The notes under the pieces: model-generated | Told to the model about the DNA's origin: nothing | The model's database searches: none | Seen by the model: only the letters and a program-made list of their open reading frames with translations | Source: a virus | Length of the DNA stretch: 23,204 nucleotides | Direction: 5' to 3' (one strand) | Virus record (IMG/VR): IMGVR_UViG_3300030419_001828 | Span: 1-23,204 of that record | Made by a program: the position numbers and the translations under genes | Shown: positions 1 to 5,403 of the stretch, one piece after another | How positions within the stretch are numbered: the first letter of the stretch is position 1 | Layout of the letters: each line of letters opens with the position of its first letter

Positions 1-27
1 TTGTACATATATTTTGTTTTTAAGATT

Positions 28-50
28 GACACCCCCCTCCCCATAGGTAT
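28..50. other. Candidate cos (packaging) region
   Basis: A strikingly G-rich minus-strand run, GGGGAGGGGGGTGTCA (about 42-27), sits in otherwise AT-rich DNA directly downstream of an HNH endonuclease gene and next to the window edge. In many HK97-type phages an HNH gene, the cohesive-end site and the terminase small subunit are adjacent, and cos is a GC-rich block in that gap. Position and composition fit; the cut positions and overhang cannot be seen from sequence alone. It could instead be an unrelated G-tract. Confidence 0.45.
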
Positions 51-58
51 AAAAAAAA

Positions 59-406
59 TTATTTACTAGCATCATCCCTCTTACGTTGTTTAATTCTATT
101 ATTAACTTCTCTGGCCGTTTTTTTAGCATGACATTGGGTGCAAAGGGTTTGTAAATTTTTCCACTCATAAAACAATCCTCCCTCACTTACTGGCTTAATG
201 TGGTCCACTACTTTCCCCTCCTTTATTGTATTGTTTCTCTTACACATAACACACAATGGATTGTACTTATAATACATATTACGCAGTCCTCTCCATCTCC
301 TGCTGTTGTATAACTTAGCATGCTCTGGCTTAGAATAAGATTTGTTATTCTTAGTCTTGAACTTCCTTGTATGTTTATAATCTGTTTTGTATGGTATGCT
401 AGGCAT
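59..406 (-). CDS. Phage HNH endonuclease (packaging-associated type)
   Basis: A 115-residue HNH endonuclease. A basic N-terminal arm (residues 1-45, rich in Lys, Arg and Tyr) precedes a treble-clef zinc site with C52-x2-C55 and C89-x2-C92, and the HNH triad D68-H69, N84 and H93. This size and layout are those of the stand-alone HNH proteins beside cos and terminase in HK97-like phages, where HNH nicking works with the large terminase during cos cleavage. The start ATG overlaps the upstream gene's stop by one base (TAATG), which indicates translational coupling. The gene ends about 20 bases before the G-rich cos candidate. The family is clear from the motif; the packaging role is inferred from position. 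Confidence 0.9.
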   Translation of the reverse strand: MPSIPYKTDYKHTRKFKTKNNKSYSKPEHAKLYNSRRWRGLRNMYYKYNPLCVMCKRNNTIKEGKVVDHIKPVSEGGLFYEWKNLQTLCTQCHAKKTAREVNNRIKQRKRDDASK

Positions 407-639
407 TACTTATAACTCTCTGGATTAATACTATTATATAACTCTACTACCATTATCTCAAATGCTTTGGCATTATTTATCTTAACTCCTAATTGTTTAG
501 TTAGATTAGATTTTAATTCTTTAAATAGTTGATGTGTTGATGTTCTACACGATATGGATAACTTCATTGCATATTCCGTATCATACACATTATATCCAGC
601 TAATCTAAATAAGTCCTTATCTTTTATCTCTTTACTCAT
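406..639 (-). CDS. Hypothetical small protein, possible DNA-binding
   Basis: A 77-residue protein I do not recognise. Residues 35-72 read as two amphipathic helices (TSTHQLFKELKSN, then AKAFEIMVVELYNS) around a short turn, which loosely resembles a ribbon-helix-helix or similar small DNA-binding fold; this is only a shape argument. It is coupled by one base to the HNH gene downstream and lies next to the packaging end, so a packaging or late-regulatory role is possible. Its start is unusual in lying 17 bases after a terminator-like hairpin (651-697) and in overlapping, as ATGA, a possible 13-codon leader ORF that starts at 677. It may therefore be expressed conditionally. Confidence 0.7.
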   Translation of the reverse strand: MSKEIKDKDLFRLAGYNVYDTEYAMKLSISCRTSTHQLFKELKSNLTKQLGVKINNAKAFEIMVVELYNSINPESYK

Positions 640-650
640 ATATATATATT

Positions 651-697
651 AAAAAGTAAAGGCCTACACACTACCATGAAAATGCGTAAGCCCTTAC
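651..697 (-). terminator. Terminator-like hairpin or attenuator in the 5' leader
   Basis: Read on the minus strand, the arm GUAAGGGCUUACGCA pairs with UGUGUAGGCCUUUAC across a 12-base loop. The stem is about 14 pairs with two bulges; two or more of the pairs are G-U wobbles that form only in minus-strand RNA. Five U residues follow immediately. This is the form of an intrinsic terminator, but it sits inside the spacer ahead of the gene at 639 rather than right at a gene end. The loop contains an AUG (677-675) that opens a 13-codon ORF ending ATGA into the next gene, so it may be an attenuator or the 3' end of a small RNA. Confidence 0.55.
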
Positions 698-738
698 AAA
701 ACACAAACAATTTGAAAACTCCCTATAAAAGGGATTCA

Positions 739-746
739 CAAATATA
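739..746 (-). promoter_or_regulatory. Candidate Bacteroidetes -7 box (TATATTTG)
   Basis: The minus strand reads TATATTTG, an exact match to the Bacteroidetes -7 consensus TAnnTTTG, about 10 bases after the stop codon of the preceding gene and inside one of the few true spacers. No clear -33 TTG is visible. Transcription would begin near 734 and run through a small 5-bp hairpin (TCCCT and AGGGA, about 722-736) and the terminator-like hairpin at 697-651. In DNA this AT-rich the motif alone occurs by chance about once per 1-2 kb per strand, so location is the main support. Confidence 0.4.
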
Positions 747-755
747 ACATTTAAT

Positions 756-947
756 TTATGATTTAACATTATCTATCTCCTTAATTAATTTTAAAAATAT
801 CTTTTTAAGCATTTTCTTTTCTGACTTAGTAAGTCCACTAAATAAATCTATCTCTCTATCTATCTTATTATTATATATGATAGCACGTTCTCCTATTGAT
901 GTAACATACTTATAATACTTATTATTCTCAAAATCTTTAATACTCAT
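756..947 (-). CDS. Hypothetical protein, 63 residues
   Basis: A short, strongly charged protein that I do not recognise. The C-terminal half (about residues 35-60) is a Lys-rich amphipathic helix, LTKSEKKMLKKIFLKLIKE; the N-terminus is Tyr- and Asn-rich. There is no membrane segment or zinc motif. Its start overlaps the end of the upstream HNH gene by 11 bases, so it is the last gene of the replication series before the spacer at 640-755. Overlap and direction support a real gene; function is unknown. Confidence 0.65.
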   Translation of the reverse strand: MSIKDFENNKYYKYVTSIGERAIIYNNKIDREIDLFSGLTKSEKKMLKKIFLKLIKEIDNVKS

Positions 948-1239
948 TTTCTAATTTTTTAATTATATTCTTTAAATGTATTATTCTAAATTTTTTATTT
1001 ACATCTACACTATTCTCTGCTGCTATATGGTGCTCTCTACATAGTGCTATTAAATTAGGTATCTCATTTAGATTACAACACTTACTATGACCTCTAGGAG
1101 TTAAATGATGGATGTCTACAGCGTCTCTTATTAATCCAGTTAAATTAGTATTAAAATACTCTCTACAAACCTCACACTCTATCTTATCTCCTACATCATA
1201 ACCAAAAAAGGTACAATATACTTTTTTATATTTAATCAT
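937..1239 (-). CDS. HNH nuclease-like protein
   Basis: A 100-residue protein with a compact HNH core: C22-x2-C25, the catalytic region D43-I-H44-H45, N62 in PNLIALC, and C67-x2-H70-H71. It differs from the HNH gene at 59-406 in sequence, in its zinc-ligand pattern (C67 and H70/H71 instead of a second CxxC) and in lying inside the replication block. That suggests a recombination or replication nuclease, or a selfish HNH insert, more than a packaging enzyme. The start ATG at 1239 overlaps the upstream gene by 8 bases. The family is clear from motif spacing; the substrate is unknown. Confidence 0.82.
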   Translation of the reverse strand: MIKYKKVYCTFFGYDVGDKIECEVCREYFNTNLTGLIRDAVDIHHLTPRGHSKCCNLNEIPNLIALCREHHIAAENSVDVNKKFRIIHLKNIIKKLENEY

Positions 1240-1450
1240 TTTCGTATGGATATATGTTATTATAAAAGATAGGACATAAATTCTTAATCTTTTCTTTTAT
1301 TTGTTTTATTCTATTACTCTTATTATCTCTCTCATCATATTTACTATTAGTACCTAGATTAGCATAGACTCTAGCCATTAAAAATAATTGTCTATCTATC
1401 TGCTTTCTAATAGTCTTATTACTTTTATATTTACTTAGTAGCTTACTCAT
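1232..1450 (-). CDS. Hypothetical basic protein, 72 residues
   Basis: A small Lys/Arg-rich protein with an N-terminal basic helix (residues 3-30) and a second basic segment (about 42-57). It has no recognisable domain and no membrane helix. The 8-base overlaps with both neighbours put it firmly in the replication operon. Its strong positive charge is compatible with nucleic-acid contact, but that is only compositional. I do not recognise the family. Confidence 0.65.
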   Translation of the reverse strand: MSKLLSKYKSNKTIRKQIDRQLFLMARVYANLGTNSKYDERDNKSNRIKQIKEKIKNLCPIFYNNIYPYEND

Positions 1451-1898
1451 GTTTTTTACTTATTGATATTATTTCTTTACCATGTTTAAATACAGCCGGT
1501 TTTATAACTTCTCCTCCCTCTCCTACTGATGTAGTATTATTCTCTATTTGATGATAAGCCAATTTATATTTTTCTTTTAATTGTTTCAAATTATTTTCAG
1601 CTTCTACTATCTCCTCTATATGTTTAAAATCCCATCTACCTGCTGATTTCTTTAGGGATATATTATGCCCATTAATTTCTGCTTTTCCATTATAATTAGA
1701 TAGTTCCTCTATAGCCAAATCCTCTATTTTCTTTTTATATTCTTTAGACTTGTTCTCTATATCCTTTAAAATCATAAAAGCTTTTAGAGGCTCTATTTCT
1801 CCATTTAATACAAGCTCTGCAATATCCTTAACATAATTGGTCACTTGATTATCATTATTTACATATAATTTTGTCATACACTTTGTTTTTTTCGCCAT
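1443..1898 (-). CDS. Hypothetical helical early protein
   Basis: A protein of 151 residues (or 144, see below), mostly alpha-helical with likely coiled coil at about residues 40-65 and 92-118, where Lys and Glu dominate. The central stretch AGRWDFKHIEE and the C-terminal VFKHGKEIISI look like conserved short motifs of small early proteins found beside replication genes in Bacteroidetes phages; I cannot name a family with confidence. Two starts are possible. The upstream ATG at 1898 gives MAKKTK and overlaps the previous gene by 25 bases. The ATG at 1877 gives MTKLYV and a classic 4-base ATGA overlap with that gene's stop. Overlap geometry favours 1877. Confidence 0.7.
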   Translation of the reverse strand: MAKKTKCMTKLYVNNDNQVTNYVKDIAELVLNGEIEPLKAFMILKDIENKSKEYKKKIEDLAIEELSNYNGKAEINGHNISLKKSAGRWDFKHIEEIVEAENNLKQLKEKYKLAYHQIENNTTSVGEGGEVIKPAVFKHGKEIISISKKHE

Positions 1899-2500
1899 TT
1901 CATTTGGCCGTCAAAATTCCTTATTTTTTCATATCCTAGACTTATTAAATGATTGTGATATTTTTTGGTCATCTCATCATCCTGCTCTATCCTCTTAGCA
2001 TAATGAATATCATAATAATTAGGAAAACTTATATTATTATAATAATCAACACCATCACTTTTCTTATTATTATTCTTATTATTATTATTATTATTATTCT
2101 TATTATTACCACCATACTCTGTATACACACTGCCAGCACCCTGTATACACTTTATTAAATCTTTGTTTTTAACGGACTTTAGGTCCTTTTCTATACATTT
2201 CCTTATTGATGGAGATTTGGAGTCATTAAACTTGAGAAAATTGATTAATAGGACCTCATTTGTTTCTTTGCTATATACAATCCTTTTTAAATCCTCAAAT
2301 AACTCTAATAAATTTTTTACTGAATCAACATTATATCCAGTATGATAGGACATCTGTTTTATACTAATCTCATATATTCCGCATTGAGTTACATTGGGAT
2401 TTGTAAGTAGATAGATATAAAAGTATTTTTGTTCTGGAGTTAAATCTAGTATTAAACTATCATTCCAAAATGTCGTATGTAATTGTCTGTATTTTGCCAT
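1874..2500 (-). CDS. Phage replisome-organizer-like replication protein
   Basis: A 208-residue protein whose first about 95 residues (opening MAKYRQLHTTFWNDS, then TPEQKYFYIYLLTNPN and CGIYEIS) match the pattern of phage replication initiator or replisome-organizer N-termini: a winged-helix DNA-binding domain like those in DnaD-related phage proteins. Residues 132-148 are almost pure Asn/Lys and form a low-complexity linker. The C-terminal 58 residues, rich in Tyr, Trp and Lys, may recruit a helicase or loader. Expected role: bind the phage origin and load host replication machinery. No phage helicase, primase or polymerase lies in this window, so dependence on the host replisome is plausible. 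The family call is from N-terminal resemblance only. Confidence 0.65.
   Translation of the reverse strand: MAKYRQLHTTFWNDSLILDLTPEQKYFYIYLLTNPNVTQCGIYEISIKQMSYHTGYNVDSVKNLLELFEDLKRIVYSKETNEVLLINFLKFNDSKSPSIRKCIEKDLKSVKNKDLIKCIQGAGSVYTEYGGNNKNNNNNNNKNNNKKSDGVDYYNNISFPNYYDIHYAKRIEQDDEMTKKYHNHLISLGYEKIRNFDGQMKWRKKQSV
2057..2107. repeat. Trinucleotide repeat encoding an Asn-rich linker
   Basis: About 17 consecutive TTA, TTC or CTT-type triplets on the plus strand (AAT or AAG/AAC in the coding sense), inside the replisome-organizer-like gene. Unit changes stay in frame, so copy number would change only linker length, not open or close the gene. The low-complexity composition also produces a spurious plus-strand ORF opposite it. 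Confidence 0.8.
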
Positions 2501-2520
2501 AGTATTTGTGTTTTAAATTA

Positions 2521-2832
2521 TTAGTCTGCAAATGGTATATTATCCATTGTATGATTACTGTCCTCCATTAAAGATTTTACCATTAATGTATTATAATATC
2601 TCCCATTGTATTCTCTAGCCTTGATATAAAAATGTACAGTTACTAATTTATCAATTTCTATTTTATCCTCATGCAAAGCTATTGCTTCTGCTCCAAATAT
2701 CTCAAATTGATAATCATGCTCAAATCCTGTATCTTTTTCCTCAATAATGAATGTCATTTTTTTAAATTGACCTTTTGCTGTTTCTATATCCTCAGTATTA
2801 TGGTCCTTTATTTTTCCCCTTAATTTATACAT
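2521..2832 (-). CDS. DUF3127-family single-stranded-DNA-binding-like protein
   Basis: A 103-residue OB-fold protein of the DUF3127 type. The signs are the opening MYKLRGKI, a central basic/aromatic strand pattern, and the family's hallmark motif REYNGRYYN at residues 73-81. DUF3127 proteins occur mainly in Bacteroidetes and their phages and are taken to be single-stranded-DNA-binding, SSB-like proteins. Here it would coat ssDNA during phage replication or annealing. It lies between the DnaA-like gene (8-base overlap) and the replisome-organizer-like gene, which supports this role. It is shorter than bacterial SSB and lacks the long acidic C-terminal tail, though it ends in DNIPFAD, which resembles the DDDIPF partner-binding tip of SSB. 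Confidence 0.8.
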   Translation of the reverse strand: MYKLRGKIKDHNTEDIETAKGQFKKMTFIIEEKDTGFEHDYQFEIFGAEAIALHEDKIEIDKLVTVHFYIKAREYNGRYYNTLMVKSLMEDSNHTMDNIPFAD

Positions 2833-3259
2833 AGTGTTTTTTATTAATTTTTAATTTTTCTAATTCATATTTTAAACTACAATTCTCATTTAAAATCTGC
2901 TCGTATCTTTTCTCATTATCGTAGTCGTATTTTGTTTTGACAATACAATACTGCAAATCTAATTCGCTATCTTTCCATTTAGTGTATTGTGTCTCTATAT
3001 TTTGATAGATTTGAGTATAGTGATTTATCACATTATACTCCTTTTTATGATGGTCCAATAATTCCAATATATAATCATCTGTTTTATTAAATTTATCAGC
3101 GACCTCAAAAATAGTGTAATTTAATATATTTAGAGCAAGATGATAGACCATAGCTCTAGCATCTATTATCCTTTTATTATCGTAGTTTCTCCAAAACTCA
3201 ATATGCTTGATTCTATTATAATAGGATGCTAATTTTACTAATCTATCTATTTTACTCAT
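2825..3259 (-). CDS. DnaA domain-IV-like DNA-binding protein
   Basis: A 144-residue protein. Residues 29-72 (NKRIIDARAMVYHLAL, then TIFEVADKFNKTDDYILELLDHH) have the spacing of the DnaA C-terminal helix-turn-helix: a basic lead, the DAR..V..LA helix and the E-x2-x-F-x-K/R turn that in DnaA precedes the DNA-recognition helix. The ATPase domain of DnaA is absent, so this would be a stand-alone binding module, as seen in some phages. It may mark the origin or copy host DnaA sites. Residues 85-140 form a long charged helix. It overlaps the downstream gene by 8 bases and the upstream gene by 4 (ATGA). The resemblance is moderate. Confidence 0.5.
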   Translation of the reverse strand: MSKIDRLVKLASYYNRIKHIEFWRNYDNKRIIDARAMVYHLALNILNYTIFEVADKFNKTDDYILELLDHHKKEYNVINHYTQIYQNIETQYTKWKDSELDLQYCIVKTKYDYDNEKRYEQILNENCSLKYELEKLKINKKHYV

Positions 3260-3669
3260 TTTTTAAAATCTTCTGCCTCATCCTCTCCATAGACACCTAA
3301 TTGAGCTAGGCCTGCTAGCTTTAAAACAACACGTGATAAAGCTCTCTTTTCGCAGAGAGAAATTGGATAAGGATTTTTGTTATTATACGGAGAAACCTCC
3401 CCAAATGACTGACATCCCATTATAGGACGTGGCTGTCCTTTATCATCAGTTCCCATTATAACACCAGTCCCCAGTATTATACAGCTCTTTAAATCTTCTG
3501 ATACTTTTTGTATCTCAAATTTTACTTCTATTTTTAATAAATGTTGTATTCGCTCTATCCCACTCCTAGTGATTATAGGTTTATCTTTGCCTCCAAATTT
3601 TAGTATAAAAATATCGTCCTCCTCCAGTTTGTATTTTTTATATATTTCTTTTAATTTTTCTCTATTCAT
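3256..3669 (-). CDS. Possible single-strand annealing/recombination protein
   Basis: A 137-residue protein. Its strongest block is QSFGEVSPYNNKNPYPISL followed by EKRALSRVVLKLAG and VYGEDEAEDF (residues 87-134). The order, a Gly-Glu turn, Asn-rich loop, KRAL/KRA helix and acidic tail, resembles phage proteins of the Rad52/Sak/Erf-like annealing group and related archaeal or phage ssDNA-interacting proteins. The N-terminal half (about 30-75) looks like mixed alpha/beta, with ITRSGIERIQ as a helix start. Its place in the replication block, two genes from the SSB-like protein, fits an annealing role. I cannot be sure of the family; a plain conserved hypothetical is the alternative. Confidence 0.45.
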   Translation of the reverse strand: MNREKLKEIYKKYKLEEDDIFILKFGGKDKPIITRSGIERIQHLLKIEVKFEIQKVSEDLKSCIILGTGVIMGTDDKGQPRPIMGCQSFGEVSPYNNKNPYPISLCEKRALSRVVLKLAGLAQLGVYGEDEAEDFKK

Positions 3670-4003
3670 AATCTTGCATTAATTTCCATTGTATTAGATT
3701 CTCTATGTGTTCCCATTTTTGTTCATAATGAAAAAACAAAATTGTATAAACGAAATCACACTCATATAAATAGCATTCATTTCTTTTAAACATTTTTTTA
3801 ACTCCATCAATGCCATATCTAACATACATGGTTATTATTTCCGTTTCTTCAACTATCTTTTTTTCAAAGTTTTTAGCCTTCCTCCTTTTTAGTTCTAATA
3901 GTATTTTTATTGCATTTTGTCTATTAGCTCTATCATCCTCGTAAGAGATTCCTTTCTCATCCAATAAATTAAATAATTGATTATAAAATACGTCCTCATC
4001 CAT
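3662..4003 (-). CDS. Hypothetical early protein, 113 residues
   Basis: I do not recognise this protein. It is helical and charged, with an Arg/Lys segment (residues 53-68: LKRRKAKNFEKK) and an aromatic C-terminal half that contains several Tyr, Phe and Trp residues and three Cys (about C77, C81 and others nearby) without a clear zinc pattern. It overlaps the next gene by 8 bases. The start codon at 4003 lies inside the 3' arm of an 8-base-pair inverted repeat (3998-4021), which could affect its translation or serve as an operator. Confidence 0.65.
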   Translation of the reverse strand: MDEDVFYNQLFNLLDEKGISYEDDRANRQNAIKILLELKRRKAKNFEKKIVEETEIITMYVRYGIDGVKKMFKRNECYLYECDFVYTILFFHYEQKWEHIENLIQWKLMQDYE

Positions 4004-4021
4004 TACACAAAAATAATGGAT
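3998..4021 (-). promoter_or_regulatory. Inverted repeat over a start codon
   Basis: ATCCATTA (3998-4005) and TAATGGAT (4014-4021) are perfect inverted copies around 8 bases. In minus-strand RNA the second arm contains the AUG of the gene starting at 4003, so the hairpin would hide that start codon. It could act in translational control or be a protein-binding site. A weaker version of the same arms, CCATTA and TAATGG, occurs at 14051-14073. Functional meaning is not shown. Confidence 0.35.
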
Positions 4022-4036
4022 ATTTTTTTTATTTTA

Positions 4037-4198
4037 CTATCTACTATTTAATATGATATCTCCCAGCTCTGGAGTTGTTAATGTATATAAATACATTTTA
4101 AAATCTCCTTTAAATTCTTTGTATACTATAGTAGGTACATCTTTTGCTTCTGTTCTATCTAAGATGTGTTTTACTAAGACCTTTTTAAAATTTCTCAT
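4037..4198 (-). CDS. Small hypothetical early protein, 53 residues
   Basis: A short gene with ATG at 4198-4196 and TAG at 4039-4037. The product begins MRNFKKVLVKHILDR and ends PELGDIILNSR. It is a basic N-terminal helix followed by an aromatic beta-like segment (FKMYLYTLTTPELG). It fills the only otherwise empty stretch between the early promoter region and the gene at 4003, on the same strand and with codon use like its neighbours. As the first gene of the early block it might be regulatory, but no family is recognised. The plus-strand ORF opposite it (4053-4247) is its shadow. Confidence 0.6.
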   Translation of the reverse strand: MRNFKKVLVKHILDRTEAKDVPTIVYKEFKGDFKMYLYTLTTPELGDIILNSR

Positions 4199-4259
4199 AA
4201 TAATTGTTTTGTTTGGGACAAAGATGAGAATTGATTTAATACGATAGACAATAACTCTC

Positions 4260-4267
4260 CAAAGTTA
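4260..4267 (-). promoter_or_regulatory. Candidate early promoter, -7 box TAACTTTG
   Basis: The minus strand reads TAACTTTG, an exact TAnnTTTG match, in the 87-base spacer (4199-4285) between the late gene series and the early block. Transcription would start near 4254 and enter the 53-residue gene after about 55 bases. No convincing -33 TTG lies at normal spacing; a TTG occurs 26 bases upstream. The box lies in a 6-bp inverted repeat (ATAACT 4251-4256 with AGTTAT 4263-4268). Location at the module boundary is the best support. Confidence 0.5.
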
Positions 4268-4279
4268 TTAACCTCTCTG

Positions 4280-4295
4280 TGTTAATTAATTAACA
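4280..4295. promoter_or_regulatory. 16-base perfect palindrome, possible operator
   Basis: TGTTAATTAATTAACA is a perfect palindrome that overlaps the stop codon of the metallophosphoesterase gene and lies over the expected -33 region of the candidate early promoter. It has no T-tract, so it does not look like a terminator. An imperfect direct repeat beginning CTCTC (4255-4271 and 4273-4289, 18 bases apart) runs through the same region. These are the usual shapes of a dimeric repressor site, but AT-rich palindromes also arise by chance. Confidence 0.35.
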
Positions 4296-5008
4296 ATACC
4301 ATTCCAGCGACCGCCCTTTTTTAAGACCATTGGCAATAGTTTTGGTTGCCCATTTATAATGATTCCACAACCCAAAATTACTCTAGCACTATTTATCTTA
4401 TTGTATGCAAATGCTAGACTATCATCATTAATTAAGCAGCCTACCATCATGGACCAATGTAGAGACATGGGATTGGATGTATAAGTGATATTAAATTCCG
4501 TATGATAATGACCTTGAATCACACTCATCCCCATTTCCTTTGCCAATGTTAATCCATTTTTTTTCATACCATGAGTCATAAATAAACATTGACCATTGTT
4601 CATTTTATGTTTATAATCTGGGTACCATTTCCAGCCATCTCCAACTCCTAAAACTTCATTATAATCTCTCAGCATATAATTTGGAATGCCGTGTTTTTTT
4701 CCTCTCCTATATAACATGCTTCCATGATTGGAATGGACTAGAGTCATTTTTGGAAATAACGTCTCTAATTTCTTAAATACTTTACGGGCTTTTAATGTCT
4801 CATCGTGTTGAGTAGGTAGTGAGGTCTCAGAGTCGTGCATTGAGATTCCGTGAAAATCTGCCTCATCTCCAACATTGAAAATATGATGATTTGGATTGTT
4901 GTTTTTAATCTTATATTTTTTCTTAATTGCTTTTAAGAATTTTAGAGCATCCTCATGATGATAGGGTATATGTAAATCGGATATAATTAATATAATTTCC
5001 TCTTTCAT
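4286..5008 (-). CDS. Calcineurin-like metallophosphoesterase
   Basis: A 240-residue protein with the full two-metal phosphoesterase signature in order: D11-x-H13 (SDLH), G-D48 (GDEADF), N94-H95 (SNHGS), H146 (MTHG) and G-H167-x-H169 (GHYH). Such phage enzymes hydrolyse phosphodiester or phosphomonoester bonds and are often distant relatives of SbcD/Mre11-type nucleases or small phosphatases; the substrate is not readable from sequence. All metal ligands are present, so activity is expected. Its start overlaps the holin-like gene by ATGA, which makes it the last gene of the late series, directly before the early promoter region. Sitting with lysis genes rather than replication genes is a little odd. 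Confidence 0.85.
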   Translation of the reverse strand: MKEEIILIISDLHIPYHHEDALKFLKAIKKKYKIKNNNPNHHIFNVGDEADFHGISMHDSETSLPTQHDETLKARKVFKKLETLFPKMTLVHSNHGSMLYRRGKKHGIPNYMLRDYNEVLGVGDGWKWYPDYKHKMNNGQCLFMTHGMKKNGLTLAKEMGMSVIQGHYHTEFNITYTSNPMSLHWSMMVGCLINDDSLAFAYNKINSARVILGCGIIINGQPKLLPMVLKKGGRWNGIVN

Positions 5009-5403
5009 TTATCTTTTTTATTTGAACTTCCTCCGAAAAAAAAATCCACAATCGTGTTGACCTTAGCGGACATGGCTCCAAAGATTGTAGATATAAAACT
5101 GATTTCAAACTCTCCTAAATTAATTTCTCCTAATACAAAATGATTAAACATTATGTATGATAGTACAAAATAAGCAACTGTAAACGTAGTGGCTAAAACC
5201 TTTTGTATCATGTTATCATCTTGATACATAGTCCTAGCAGATTTGCGGTCCTCTACTTCTAGTCCAAACATTTCTTTTTCATGATTTTTAAATAGTTCCT
5301 CTAGTTTTCTTTTGGCCTCCATAGCCTCCTCCTTAGTAGTGACCACCTCATCTAAAATCTCAGAGGCATTTCCTACTAAATTTTTTATTATATTTTTTAT
5401 CAT
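5005..5403 (-). CDS. Holin-like membrane protein (3TM-holin type)
   Basis: A 132-residue protein with an amphipathic N-terminus, the short motif EVEDRKSAR (residues 49-57) that marks the 3TM-holin-type family, and hydrophobic membrane segments at about 68-90 and 100-122, then a short Lys-rich tail. Holins collect in the inner membrane and open it late in infection to release the endolysin. It is joined by ATGA overlaps to the endolysin gene before it and the phosphoesterase after it, the normal holin-endolysin pairing. Orientation and exact number of membrane spans are uncertain. Confidence 0.72.
   Translation of the reverse strand: MIKNIIKNLVGNASEILDEVVTTKEEAMEAKRKLEELFKNHEKEMFGLEVEDRKSARTMYQDDNMIQKVLATTFTVAYFVLSYIMFNHFVLGEINLGEFEISFISTIFGAMSAKVNTIVDFFFGGSSNKKDK

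Noticed and set aside
640-650. TATATATAT run
   Set aside because: Simple AT repeat after the hairpin; no independent sign of function.
1949-2345. Plus-strand ORFs at 1949-2158 and 2163-2345
   Set aside because: They are opposite the replisome-organizer-like gene; the first is an Ile-rich product of the triplet repeat.
4053-4247. Plus-strand ORF of 64 residues
   Set aside because: Opposite the 53-residue minus gene, which fits the direction and the context; the plus frame has no family features.
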